NCBI RefSeq assembly: GCF_037977055.1 | Contig: NZ_CP150274.1 | Location: 6,138,001 to 6,202,000 of the forward strand | DNA: 64,000 bases | Origin: Paenibacillus sp. FSL K6-1096 | GTDB lineage: Bacteria; Bacillota; Bacilli; Paenibacillales; Paenibacillaceae | Reading direction: 5' to 3' | In this document: in pieces, positions 41,889 through 50,237 of the stretch | How the letters are laid out: each line of letters opens with the position of its first letter | Numbering within the stretch: position 1 is the stretch's first letter | Program-made: the position numbers and the translations under genes | The notes under the pieces: generated by a model | The model's database searches: none | Told to the model about the DNA's origin: nothing | What the model saw: only the letters and a program-made list of their open reading frames with translations

Positions 41889-43508
41889 TTAATGATTCAC
41901 CAGTCCTCTTGGTTCATTGCTGGTGTCGCTCTCCTGATCCAGTGAGATCTGCCCGAGCAGGGCATACCGCATGGAATCAACCAGGGCCTCCCAGCTCGCT
42001 TCAATTACATTGCTGGATACGCCGACCGTATTCCAGGTATCGCCGTAGTCCTTGGATTCAATCAGCACGCGGACCTTCGCTGCGGTCTGATCCTGCTCGT
42101 CAAGGACACGGACCTTATAGTCGGAGAGATGCATGTCTTTGAGCTGCGGAAAATAGGTCTGGAGCGCCTTGCGCAGCGCATTATCCAGAGCGTTGACCGG
42201 TCCGTTGCCTTCTGCCGCCGTGTAGAGGCTCTGGCCGCCGACCTTCAGCTTGACGAAGGCTTCGGAGACTACGGAGCGGCCGGCGGTTTTCTCCACCAGC
42301 ATCTTGAAGGACTCGAAGGTGAACAATTCGTTCATCTCCCCGGTCGCTTCCCGCAGCAGCAGTTCAAGTGAAGCGTCTGCACCCTCGAACTGGTAGCCCT
42401 GATGCTCAAGATCCTTGATCTTGTCGATCACCTTGCGGGCCTGCTCGCTGCTCGGATCAAGATTCAGCCCCATTTCCTGGGCCTTGGACAGCACATTGCT
42501 CTGTCCGGCCAGCTCGGAGACCAGCACGCGCTGCTTGTTGCCGACCAGCTCAGGGACGATGTGCTCATAGGTGCGCGAATCGCGCAGGATGGCCGAGACA
42601 TGGATGCCGCCCTTATGGGCGAAGGCTGCCGCTCCGACATAAGGCTGATTCACCGGCATGTTTACATTGGCAACCTCACTGATGTAGCGGGCTGTGTTGG
42701 TGAGCTGCGGCAAGGAATCGCCCGGGATACAGTGGTAGCCCATCTTAAGCTGCAGCGTCGGGATGATGGAGCACAGGTTGGCATTGCCGCAGCGCTCGCC
42801 GTAGCCGTTGATCGTTCCCTGAACCTGGCGGGCACCGGCCCCGATCGCGCTCAGGGTGTTGGCGACCGCAAGCTCGCAATCGTTGTGGGTATGAATGCCA
42901 AGGGCTGCTCCCGGCAGGGCGACGCCCACCGCCGATACGATGTCATGGATCTCCTGCGGCAGGGTTCCGCCGTTCGTATCACACATGACGAGCCAGTCTG
43001 CCCCTGCTTCACGCGCACGGGTGAGTACAGCAGCCGCATAATCGGGGTTGTTCTTGAAGCCGTCGAAGAAATGCTCCGCGTCAAAGATAACCTCAAGTCC
43101 CTTACGCTTCAGGAAAGCTATCGAGTCGCCGATCATGGCGAGGTTCTCCTCCAGCGTGGTTTGCAGTGCGGTATGCACATGGAAGTCCCAGGACTTGCCG
43201 ACCAGCGTAGCCGCCGGGACACCGGCAGCGATCAGCCGCTGCAGTCCCTCGTCATGCTCGGTCACCGTGTTCTTGCGCCGGGTGCTGCCGAAGGCGGTGA
43301 TTTTGGCGTTCAGATGGAGCTCCTGGACTCTTGAGAAGAATTCGATGTCCTTGTTATTGCTTCCCGGATTGCCGCCTTCAATATAATGGACACCCAGATC
43401 ATCCAGTTTCCTGGCAATCTTCAGCTTGTCATCCGCCGACAGACTGATCCCTTCGCCTTGAGTGCCGTCGCGCAGGGTAGTATCGAAGATAGAGATAGAC
43501 TTAGACAT
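41889..43508 (-). CDS. cimA: Citramalate synthase
   Basis: 539 residues. Condenses pyruvate and acetyl-CoA to (R)-citramalate, the threonine-independent entry to isoleucine. HMGL-like barrel: FDTTLRDGTQGEG with the catalytic Arg-Asp at residues 8-20, HTHNDCELAVANTL near 203 with metal-binding His, and NGYGERCGNANL near 232. It has the long C-terminal LeuA regulatory domain (about 400-525) for feedback control. KSWDFHV and EGGNPGSNNKD fit the TIGR00977 group. ATG 43508 with AGGAGG. No T-box or leucine/isoleucine leader was seen upstream. It is not next to leu/ilv genes. Confidence 0.93.
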   Translation of the reverse strand: MSKSISIFDTTLRDGTQGEGISLSADDKLKIARKLDDLGVHYIEGGNPGSNNKDIEFFSRVQELHLNAKITAFGSTRRKNTVTEHDEGLQRLIAAGVPAATLVGKSWDFHVHTALQTTLEENLAMIGDSIAFLKRKGLEVIFDAEHFFDGFKNNPDYAAAVLTRAREAGADWLVMCDTNGGTLPQEIHDIVSAVGVALPGAALGIHTHNDCELAVANTLSAIGAGARQVQGTINGYGERCGNANLCSIIPTLQLKMGYHCIPGDSLPQLTNTARYISEVANVNMPVNQPYVGAAAFAHKGGIHVSAILRDSRTYEHIVPELVGNKQRVLVSELAGQSNVLSKAQEMGLNLDPSSEQARKVIDKIKDLEHQGYQFEGADASLELLLREATGEMNELFTFESFKMLVEKTAGRSVVSEAFVKLKVGGQSLYTAAEGNGPVNALDNALRKALQTYFPQLKDMHLSDYKVRVLDEQDQTAAKVRVLIESKDYGDTWNTVGVSSNVIEASWEALVDSMRYALLGQISLDQESDTSNEPRGLVNH

Positions 43509-43721
43509 GAGTGTCCTCCTAAAAAAGTTTGTGGTTACACGTATATGAAATTAATTTTTATATTATAGCATTTTTGCGCGGGAAAGTAACAAAGAACTTT
43601 TCGGCCCGTTTCCTGCCTGTTCCCCTGGAGCCGGTTGACCGTCTGCGCGGAGAGAGGTATGCTGAAAATAATCATGGATGAAACCAGGGGCTGAAGCCCT
43701 CAAGATAAGAAGGTAAATACC

Positions 43722-45017
43722 ATGCAGAATGTGGATCAATATTATCCGGCAAGCGGCAGGGTGATCCTGCATGTGGACATGAATGCGTTCTACTGCTCGG
43801 TGCACGAAGCGGAAGATCCGGAGCAGTATAAAGGCAAGGCGACAGCCGTAGCAGGCAGCGTGGAAGCCAGGCGGGGAATCATTGTAACCTGCTCCTATGC
43901 AGCGCGGAGGCTGGGTATCTCGACCGGGATGCAGGTGCAGAGGGCGCTGCGGATCTGCCCGGATTTAATTGTGATTAAGCCGGACTTCAATCTGTACCGC
44001 AAGTACTCGAAGGCCTTCATGCAGATCGCCTACAGTTATACTCCGCAGCTTGAAGCGGTCTCGATTGACGAATGTTATCTGGACATCACCGGTTCCCGCC
44101 AGTTCGGAACACCTCTTGAGATTGCCGAGGCGATACAGAGGCGGATCATGGAGGAATTGGGCCTGCCCTGCTCCATCGGTATCGCACCTAACAAGCTGCT
44201 CGCGAAGATCGCTTCCGATCTGAAGAAGCCGAGCGGCATCTCGGTGCTGCGGCTGCGCGATGTACCGTCCGTTCTATGGGAGAAGCCCTGCAATGAGATG
44301 TTCGGCATCGGGGCCAAGACGGCGGAGAAGCTGCGGAAGCTTGGCATCTACAGCATCGGGCAGCTTGCAGCCGCGGATGAGGCCATGCTGACCGGGCACT
44401 TCGGGGTGCTGGGCTCCTGGCTGAAACGGGCGGGCAACGGGATCGACCACGGGGCAGTGAACCCTGAGCGCGAACAGAGCAAATCCATAGGCCATACGAC
44501 CACGCTGCCGCATGATGTGGTGGGGCTGGCGGAGGCGCGTCCGATCCTGCTGAATCTGAGCGATCAGGTGGCCCGGCGGCTGCGGAAGCAGGGATTGGTT
44601 GCTGCAGGGGTGCAGCTGACCATCCGCACCCCTGATATGAAGACGATCACCCGCTCCCGCCAGCTGAAGGCGCCTACCGAGAGCGCGGAGGACATCTACA
44701 AGGCGGCCTGCGACCAGTTCGCGCGCCACTGGAGAGGCGATAAGCCGGTGCGGCTGCTGGGAGTTACGCTCCAGGGGCTGACCCCCAAGGAGGATTCCGC
44801 GATCCAGCTCGATCTGTTCGACTATGAGCGGCAGCCGAAGAAGGAATCGCTGAATAAGGCGATGGACATGCTGCGCAACAAGTTCGGCGAGAATGCAGTG
44901 CTGACCGCCGGCATGCTCAGTGACAGCCATTCGGCACGGCTGCGGAATCATAAGGAGCGGGGCACCTCGCTGCAGAAGGACAATCTTGGCGGCGCTGACC
45001 AGGGGGACTTAGATTAA
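43722..45017 (+). CDS. dinB: DNA polymerase IV (Y-family, DinB)
   Basis: 431 residues. Translesion polymerase. Palm: ILHVDMNAFYCSVHEAEDP (residues about 10-28, first catalytic Asp) and SIDECYLDIT (about 103-112, catalytic Asp-Glu). Thumb helix-hairpin-helix FGIGAKTAEKLRKLGIYSIG near 185. Little-finger domain up to about 350. QLDLFDYE (about 362-369) looks like the beta-clamp binding motif (QxxLF). No LexA site was recognised upstream. Start ATG 43722 with AAGAAGGT. Confidence 0.95.
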   Translation: MQNVDQYYPASGRVILHVDMNAFYCSVHEAEDPEQYKGKATAVAGSVEARRGIIVTCSYAARRLGISTGMQVQRALRICPDLIVIKPDFNLYRKYSKAFMQIAYSYTPQLEAVSIDECYLDITGSRQFGTPLEIAEAIQRRIMEELGLPCSIGIAPNKLLAKIASDLKKPSGISVLRLRDVPSVLWEKPCNEMFGIGAKTAEKLRKLGIYSIGQLAAADEAMLTGHFGVLGSWLKRAGNGIDHGAVNPEREQSKSIGHTTTLPHDVVGLAEARPILLNLSDQVARRLRKQGLVAAGVQLTIRTPDMKTITRSRQLKAPTESAEDIYKAACDQFARHWRGDKPVRLLGVTLQGLTPKEDSAIQLDLFDYERQPKKESLNKAMDMLRNKFGENAVLTAGMLSDSHSARLRNHKERGTSLQKDNLGGADQGDLD

Positions 45018-45135
45018 GGCAATAATGTCAACACATTCAAAATGCATTGAAATTGTGCTCTATTTATATTAATATGAGACAAATAACAGGCTGCTGGTGC
45101 AGGCTGTATTGTTCAAGCGGGAGGCAAAGATAATA

Positions 45136-45378
45136 ATGGCTAAGTACACCTGGGTCGAGAAGGACACTTGCATCGCATGTGGTGCCTGTGGCGCGACGGC
45201 CCCTGATATTTTTGATTACGATGATGAAGGTTTGGCTGAAGTGATCTATGAGAATGACTGCAACCACGGCAATGTAGCGATCCCGGACGATCTGTTCGAC
45301 GACCTGCAGGATTCGGCTGACGGCTGCCCGACAGACTCGATCAAGATTGCAGATACGCCGTTCAACAAAGAAGGGTAA
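45136..45378 (+). CDS. fer: [4Fe-4S] ferredoxin
   Basis: 80 residues, acidic. CIACGACGATAPDIFDY supplies three cluster ligands (Cys at 11, 14, 17) and GCPTDSIKI the fourth, the single-cluster pattern of B. subtilis Fer. Between them lies a long acidic stretch (DYDDEGLAEVIYENDCNHG) with one extra Cys. It starts MAKYTWVEKDTC. GGGAGG is about 11 bases before the ATG at 45136. Electron carrier for cytosolic reductases. Terminator at 45464. Confidence 0.95.
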   Translation: MAKYTWVEKDTCIACGACGATAPDIFDYDDEGLAEVIYENDCNHGNVAIPDDLFDDLQDSADGCPTDSIKIADTPFNKEG

Positions 45379-45463
45379 CACCAGCTTCCAATCATCCGAA
45401 CCGGAATGCCAGGATCGTGCATAGGCTCGTTTCAAGCTGTGCAGGTTCCTTGCATCTACATAA

Positions 45464-45509
45464 AGACATCTCCTGACCGCAAGAAATGCGGCTTGAGGTG
45501 TCTTTTTTT
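45464..45509 (+). terminator. Terminator of the ferredoxin gene
   Basis: AGACATCTC (45464-45472) with GAGGTGTCT (45495-45503), inner CCGCA/TGCGG, then seven T. Confidence 0.88.
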
Positions 45510-45571
45510 GCCGCTTGTGCCGATATAAAATAGGAATGAATCCGAATCATAATTCCATTGTGGAGGCCAAT

Positions 45572-47005
45572 GTGAAAAATTCTCAGCATCTCAAAGCCTA
45601 TGTACAGATGCATCCGGACAATAAGATGGCATGGTACTTGCTGGGCAAGGAATATTATAAGAACGGCCAGTTCGGAAAAGCGAACTACTGCTTTAATCAG
45701 GCAGGCGAAGTGTACGAGGCCTTCGAGCGCAGCAAGGTGCCTGCGGAGATGCTGCGTGAGTATGAGGACGGACTGCTGGAATCCGCCCGGGAACGGCAGC
45801 AGTCCGGACTCAGGCGGCGGCGCGTGCTGCTGGCCCTGATGGTGCTGCTCCTGATGCTGATTCCCGCCGCTGTAGCACCGGGCTTCGGGCAGGGCAGCAC
45901 CGCGCAGCCTGCTGCTGAGGAGGCGGCTTCGCGCCCGGAGGGACTGCCGCAGGCTGCCGGAGAGCAGCAGGAGAGTCCGCCGGAGCCGGCAAGTCTGGCC
46001 TTTACTGCGGTCGGCGCGGACACTGTGGCCGGGGGGCAGGGACTGGCAGCACTGCTGCGCGGAGAGAAGACGCCCTCGGCTACCGCGCTGCTCGGCATGA
46101 AGCGCGCAGGCAAGTGGCTGCTCTGGAACAAGAGACTTCCTCTGGCAGCCACGGTATCCAGACAGGGTAACGGGCGGGCCGTCTACCAGTCGTATGATCC
46201 CGCAGCCTGTGAATGTCAGCCGCCGGATGCGGCAGACATTCAGAAGGAAGCCGGCAGGTGGCAGGATCGGCAGGAGGAGCTGGCGGTGCTCTGGAGCGCA
46301 CTGCGTGCGTACAAGAGCGCCAAGGGGACGCTTCCGGGCTCGCCGGCGGACCTTGTCAAGCCGTTCCCGGCGAACGTGCTGGGCGGGGTGACACCACGGA
46401 TGAAGGAGGCGTTCCCTGCGCTGCGCGCAGCCGCTTTGGCGGGAACGGCGCAGCCCGCTGCGTCCCCGCCGCCGTCTGCGGCTCCGGGAAGCGGTGCTCC
46501 GGGCCAAGGGGCCAGCGGCGGCGGTGCGGGGGCTGACGGGGCGGAGCTGCCTTTTTTCCGGGAGCCGCTCGTAATTATTGTGGATAAACAAAAACACCGC
46601 CTGGCGTTGGCCAGCGGCAATATCATCCTGCGGAACTATGCGGTAGGGCTTGGCGGAGACAAGACCCCAGAGGGTGAATTCGCGATTAGTGACAAGGTGG
46701 TGAACCCGAACGGGCGCGATAACGGGGAGTTCGGCAGCCGCGGGATGCAGCTCTCGGACAGCAATTATGCGATTCACGGGACAAATGAACCGGATAGTAT
46801 AGGCAAGGATGAGTCGCTGGGGTGCATACGGATGAGCCGGAAGGATATCGAGGAGCTGTTCGCTATGGTGCCCATGGGCACGAAGGTGACGATTACCGGG
46901 AAAGGGAGTCTGCCTGAGGAGCTGATCGTACCGGAGGAACGTTATCCTTCGGATTCACCCCGGAATCAGACCAACCCCCATAAAGTGTACCATTGGCTTA
47001 ACTAA
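45572..47005 (+). CDS. L,D-transpeptidase (YkuD domain) with cytoplasmic TPR-like head
   Basis: About 477 residues. N-terminal helical TPR-like unit (MAWYLLGKEYYKNGQFGKANYCF region, about 18-45), then a basic stretch QSGLRRRR and one membrane segment (about 87-108), so a type II orientation. Outside: Ala/Pro/Gly-rich linkers around a middle region, then the YkuD domain (about 330-460) with IHGTNEPDSIG (His) and SLGCIRMSRKDIEELF (catalytic Cys). Makes 3-3 crosslinks in peptidoglycan. GTG 45572 is chosen because GGAGG sits five bases upstream; the frame is open to 45515. Cytoplasmic TPR plus extracellular YkuD is a less common arrangement. Confidence 0.9.
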   Translation: MKNSQHLKAYVQMHPDNKMAWYLLGKEYYKNGQFGKANYCFNQAGEVYEAFERSKVPAEMLREYEDGLLESARERQQSGLRRRRVLLALMVLLLMLIPAAVAPGFGQGSTAQPAAEEAASRPEGLPQAAGEQQESPPEPASLAFTAVGADTVAGGQGLAALLRGEKTPSATALLGMKRAGKWLLWNKRLPLAATVSRQGNGRAVYQSYDPAACECQPPDAADIQKEAGRWQDRQEELAVLWSALRAYKSAKGTLPGSPADLVKPFPANVLGGVTPRMKEAFPALRAAALAGTAQPAASPPPSAAPGSGAPGQGASGGGAGADGAELPFFREPLVIIVDKQKHRLALASGNIILRNYAVGLGGDKTPEGEFAISDKVVNPNGRDNGEFGSRGMQLSDSNYAIHGTNEPDSIGKDESLGCIRMSRKDIEELFAMVPMGTKVTITGKGSLPEELIVPEERYPSDSPRNQTNPHKVYHWLN

Positions 47006-47139
47006 TTCCCGGCGAAGATAAATAATACGACGATGAGCGCAATCAGCAGCACCAGACTGACACTGATCCACAGGATGGCTTTGCGGTTCACTTCTTCCTT
47101 CTTCTGCTGGAGTGTGGGAGGCTTGCGTTTCGTTGACAT
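47002..47139 (-). CDS. Small single-pass membrane protein, 45 residues
   Basis: MSTKRKPPTLQQKKEEVNRK followed by one membrane helix (ILWISVSLVLLIALIVVLFIF, slightly split here as ILWISVSLVLL and IALIVVLFIF) and AGN. Basic N-terminus inside, helix, very short outside end. ATG 47139 has AGGGTGA five bases upstream; the frame is open to 47184. It overlaps the L,D-transpeptidase stop by three bases (convergent). Function unknown. Confidence 0.65.
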   Translation of the reverse strand: MSTKRKPPTLQQKKEEVNRKAILWISVSLVLLIALIVVLFIFAGN

Positions 47140-47277
47140 CTTGGTCACCCTACTTTCTCTCTTTATCTTCATTGCAGCACGCATCTCTATTTTAGTCTGG
47201 ATGAAAAGACAAGTCTAGCAGCAATCTCCCGCATGCCGGGGGAATGGAATACATAACATGGAAGGGAAGCGATTCTT

Positions 47278-47682
47278 ATGTCCAGAAAATCTAAAAGTGC
47301 GGTTCCGGTGCTCCGCTACAGGTATGATGGCCCGCAGCGGAATATTGGCTTCACCTTCTCGCCGCTGTATTTGAATGAAGCAAAGAGCGGAGGTAAGCCG
47401 GAAGAGATGCTGTTCATCTATGACGAGGACTTCGTGTACATCCGTCCTGCCGTCAGCAGAGCCTTCCCTTTCAGAGATCCTGTAACCGGAGAAGAGCTGG
47501 ATGCCCTGGACCCGTGCTGGGAGAATCCGATTCCCAAGGGCCGGTGGGGAGCGGTTCTGGCTGAACTGGACCAGCTGGGGGGAGCAGATTCTGAGCTGCG
47601 GAGGTTCGTACAGCAATTCACAGACTGGGCAAGGCATCAGCTTGAGCATGCGGACGGTATCGAAATTACAGGCAATCTGTAA
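47278..47682 (+). CDS. Hypothetical protein, 134 residues
   Basis: Soluble and mixed alpha/beta; no recognised domain. Stretches such as YDGPQRNIGFTFSPLYLNEA, DEDFVYIRPAVSRAFPF and a helical end (LRRFVQQFTDWARHQLEH). GGAAGGGAAG before the ATG. Between it and pyrD lie 104 bases without terminator. Confidence 0.7.
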   Translation: MSRKSKSAVPVLRYRYDGPQRNIGFTFSPLYLNEAKSGGKPEEMLFIYDEDFVYIRPAVSRAFPFRDPVTGEELDALDPCWENPIPKGRWGAVLAELDQLGGADSELRRFVQQFTDWARHQLEHADGIEITGNL

Positions 47683-47786
47683 TCGCCAAAAAACTTTTCT
47701 TTTCCCCCGGAAACGGATAAAATTAAAAAGAAACCTATAGCTACGGGAGTCGTTATGTGAATTGTGCTTCCCTTGAAGGAGTGAGA

Positions 47787-48884
47787 ATGGTGCTGTATCG
47801 GCATTTAGGCAAACCAATTTTCTTCAAAATGGACCCGGAGACAGCGCACCATCTCGTCATAAGCGGACTAAATAAGGCGGACCTGGTTCCCGGCGGAAGC
47901 GCGGCCATGCGCCTGATGTATGGTGTACCTGAGACGGCGGACCTGGCCGTTGACCTGTTCGGGGTGCATTTCCCTACACCGGTCGGCCTGGCGGCCGGGC
48001 TTGATAAGAACGCCGCAGCGGTTGGCGGCTTCTCTTCCATCGGCTTCGGCTTCATGGAAGTCGGTACGGTGACACCGGTCGGCCAGCCCGGCAATGACAG
48101 CCCCCGGCTGTTCCGGCTGCTGCCGGACAAGGCGCTCATCAACCGGATGGGCTTCAATAATGAAGGCGCCGAGGCGATGGCGCAGCGGCTGAAGAAGCTG
48201 AAGAAGCGCAGAATCCCGGTTGCGGTCAATATCGGGCGCAACAAGGTGACTCCCAATGAATTGGCGCATGAGGATTACCGCCAGTGTATCCGTACGCTAT
48301 ATCCGTACGGTGATTTTTTTGTGGTCAATATCAGCTCGCCCAATACCCCGGACCTCCGCAGCCTCCAGCATGGCAGCGAGCTTGCCCATCTGCTGGCTCA
48401 GGTGAAGGAAGAAATGGGACTGCAGCGTGAGAAGACCGGCGTGGCGAAGGGGCTGCTGGTCAAGATTGCCCCCGATGTCAGTGACGCCGAGCTGGAATAT
48501 ATGGTACATACCATTACGGAAGCCGGCATGGACGGCATTATTGCGACCAATACGACCCTCTCCCGTGAAGGGCTGCAGAGCGATAAGGCCGGGGAGACGG
48601 GCGGACTGAGCGGCCAGCCGCTGCGCGAGCGTTCGACGGAGATTATCCGCAGCATCTACAGACAGACCGGCGGCAAGCTGCCGATTATCGGGTCTGGCGG
48701 TATTTTTACAGCCCAGGAGGCTTATGACAAAATACGGGCCGGCGCCAGCCTGGTCGAAATTTATACAGCACTCATCTATGAAGGGCCGGAGGTTAACCGC
48801 AGAATTCATGCCGGATTACGGCAGCTGCTGCGGCGGGACGGCTTCCGTCATCTCCTGGAAGCGGTGGGCGCTGATCATCATTGA
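47787..48884 (+). CDS. pyrD: Dihydroorotate dehydrogenase, class 2 (quinone)
   Basis: About 365 residues. Oxidises dihydroorotate to orotate and reduces membrane quinone. The N-terminal helical part YRHLGKPIFFKMDPETAHHL is the class 2 membrane/quinone segment. The catalytic base is Ser in NISSPNTPDLRSLQ (class 1 has Cys). Substrate and FMN loops: NRMGFNNEGAEAMA, IATNTTLSREGL, GSGGIFTAQEAYDKI. B. subtilis has the class 1B PyrD/PyrK in the pyr operon; this class 2 gene stands apart from pyr genes. ATG 47787 follows GAAGGAGTGA. Confidence 0.94.
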   Translation: MVLYRHLGKPIFFKMDPETAHHLVISGLNKADLVPGGSAAMRLMYGVPETADLAVDLFGVHFPTPVGLAAGLDKNAAAVGGFSSIGFGFMEVGTVTPVGQPGNDSPRLFRLLPDKALINRMGFNNEGAEAMAQRLKKLKKRRIPVAVNIGRNKVTPNELAHEDYRQCIRTLYPYGDFFVVNISSPNTPDLRSLQHGSELAHLLAQVKEEMGLQREKTGVAKGLLVKIAPDVSDAELEYMVHTITEAGMDGIIATNTTLSREGLQSDKAGETGGLSGQPLRERSTEIIRSIYRQTGGKLPIIGSGGIFTAQEAYDKIRAGASLVEIYTALIYEGPEVNRRIHAGLRQLLRRDGFRHLLEAVGADHH

Positions 48885-48911
48885 AGGATGAATGGACAGG
48901 AGGACAAGGCG

Positions 48912-49724
48912 ATGGACGTGAGAGATTGGGGAACTTTTCTGCTTCCTTATGAACAAACGGTGGAGGAACTGAAGGTCAAATTTAAAACGATGCGCTCGGA
49001 ACTGAAAAAAAGGGAAGAATATACTCCGATTGAGTTCGTCACCGGACGTGTAAAGCGGCTGTCGAGCATACTCGAAAAGGCCAAACGCCTGAACGTGAAG
49101 ATGGAGGACCTGGAGACGGGCATAGAGGACATCGCCGGCATCCGCATTATGTGCCAGTTCGTGGAGGATATCCGCAGAGTGGCGGAATATATCCGCGCCC
49201 GCAAGGACCTTGAAGTGCTGTATGAGAAGGACTACATCACCAATTATAAGGAGAGCGGCTACCGCAGCTTCCATATGATTATCAGATACCCGGTGCAGAC
49301 CGCGCTCGGCCAAAAGATTGTATTGGCTGAAATCCAGATCCGTACTCTGGCCATGAACTTCTGGGCTACCATCGAGCATTCGCTGAACTATAAATACCGC
49401 GAGAGCCTGCCGGATGAAATGCGGCTGCGGCTGAAGACGGCGGCTGAAGCGGCGGCGATTCTGGACAGTGAGATGTCGAGTATCCGCGATGAGATTCTGG
49501 ATGCCCAGAAGACCTTCGAGGAGAACTCGAATATGACCACGCAATTGCTGAAGGCGATCCACCAGCTGTACTTCTATCATCTGGTCAATGAGGCGATCGA
49601 GAGCCAGGAGCGGTTCAATGCGATCTGGCAGGCACAGGATATGGATGCGATGAAAGAGCTGCTGGACCATGTGCGCGAGCTGCTCTCGAAGGCGAAGAAG
49701 GGCAGCGAGCCGGATGGCTTATGA
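48912..49724 (+). CDS. relQ: Small alarmone synthetase (GTP pyrophosphokinase, RelQ/YjbM type)
   Basis: About 270 residues. Makes (p)ppGpp from ATP and GTP/GDP without a hydrolase or TGS domain. RelA/SpoT synthetase motifs: FVTGRVKRLSSILEKAKRL, DIAGIRIMCQFVEDI, ESGYRSFHMI, EIQIRTLAMNFWATIEHSLNYK. Near-identical blocks occur in B. subtilis YjbM (211 residues), but this protein has about 55 extra C-terminal residues, mostly helical. Start ATG 48912 with AGGAGG. It is followed by the DUF309 gene with 11 bases of overlap. Confidence 0.93.
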   Translation: MDVRDWGTFLLPYEQTVEELKVKFKTMRSELKKREEYTPIEFVTGRVKRLSSILEKAKRLNVKMEDLETGIEDIAGIRIMCQFVEDIRRVAEYIRARKDLEVLYEKDYITNYKESGYRSFHMIIRYPVQTALGQKIVLAEIQIRTLAMNFWATIEHSLNYKYRESLPDEMRLRLKTAAEAAAILDSEMSSIRDEILDAQKTFEENSNMTTQLLKAIHQLYFYHLVNEAIESQERFNAIWQAQDMDAMKELLDHVRELLSKAKKGSEPDGL

Positions 49725-50163
49725 GCCGCTGTATGTGGCGTACCTCATTTATTTTAACCGGGACCGGGATTATTTTGAGTGCCACGAAGTGCTTGAGGAA
49801 TTATGGCTGAAGCTGGACCGTGATCCGCTCTACAAGGCGCTGCTGCAGGTGGCGGTGGGGCTGTATCATTTCCGTAATGGTAATGTACGCGGCGGCCGGA
49901 TCATGCTGATGCAGTCCGGTGAAGTGCTGGGCCGGTATCCGGCGGATACGCTGGGCATCGATTTGGCGAAGCTGGCCCGGGAGGCGGCGGAATACGCTGA
50001 GCGGCTTGAAGGCTATGACCTTCAGCCGTTTGCCTATTATGATCTGACGATCCGCATCACAGACCCCGGACTGGAGGAGGAGATTCTTGCGGCCGCGCAG
50101 TCTCTTCCGCCGAATGTTCCCCAGCGGCGCGGACCGCAGCGGCCGGACCAGGCCAGGCATTAG
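49714..50163 (+). CDS. DUF309 domain protein
   Basis: 149 residues, helical. The hallmark is FNRDRDYFECHEVLEELW near residue 11-28, with His-Glu and Trp conserved in the DUF309 family (YpuF-like). LLQVAVGLYHFRNGN and a second helical repeat follow. The function is unknown. Start ATG 49714 overlaps relQ by 11 bases, with a weak upstream AGGGC, so translation is probably coupled. Confidence 0.87.
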   Translation: MAYEPLYVAYLIYFNRDRDYFECHEVLEELWLKLDRDPLYKALLQVAVGLYHFRNGNVRGGRIMLMQSGEVLGRYPADTLGIDLAKLAREAAEYAERLEGYDLQPFAYYDLTIRITDPGLEEEILAAAQSLPPNVPQRRGPQRPDQARH

Positions 50164-50237
50164 AGGGAAAGCAATCTATTAGTGAACAACAGGAGCACCC
50201 GCAGGGGTGTTCCTTCATTTGAGCAGGGGGACGATAT

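Noticed and set aside
43509..43721. Possible T-box leader before cimA
   Set aside because: No specifier loop or GGGTGGNACCGCG-type antiterminator sequence on the minus strand; only a short leader with AGGAGG.
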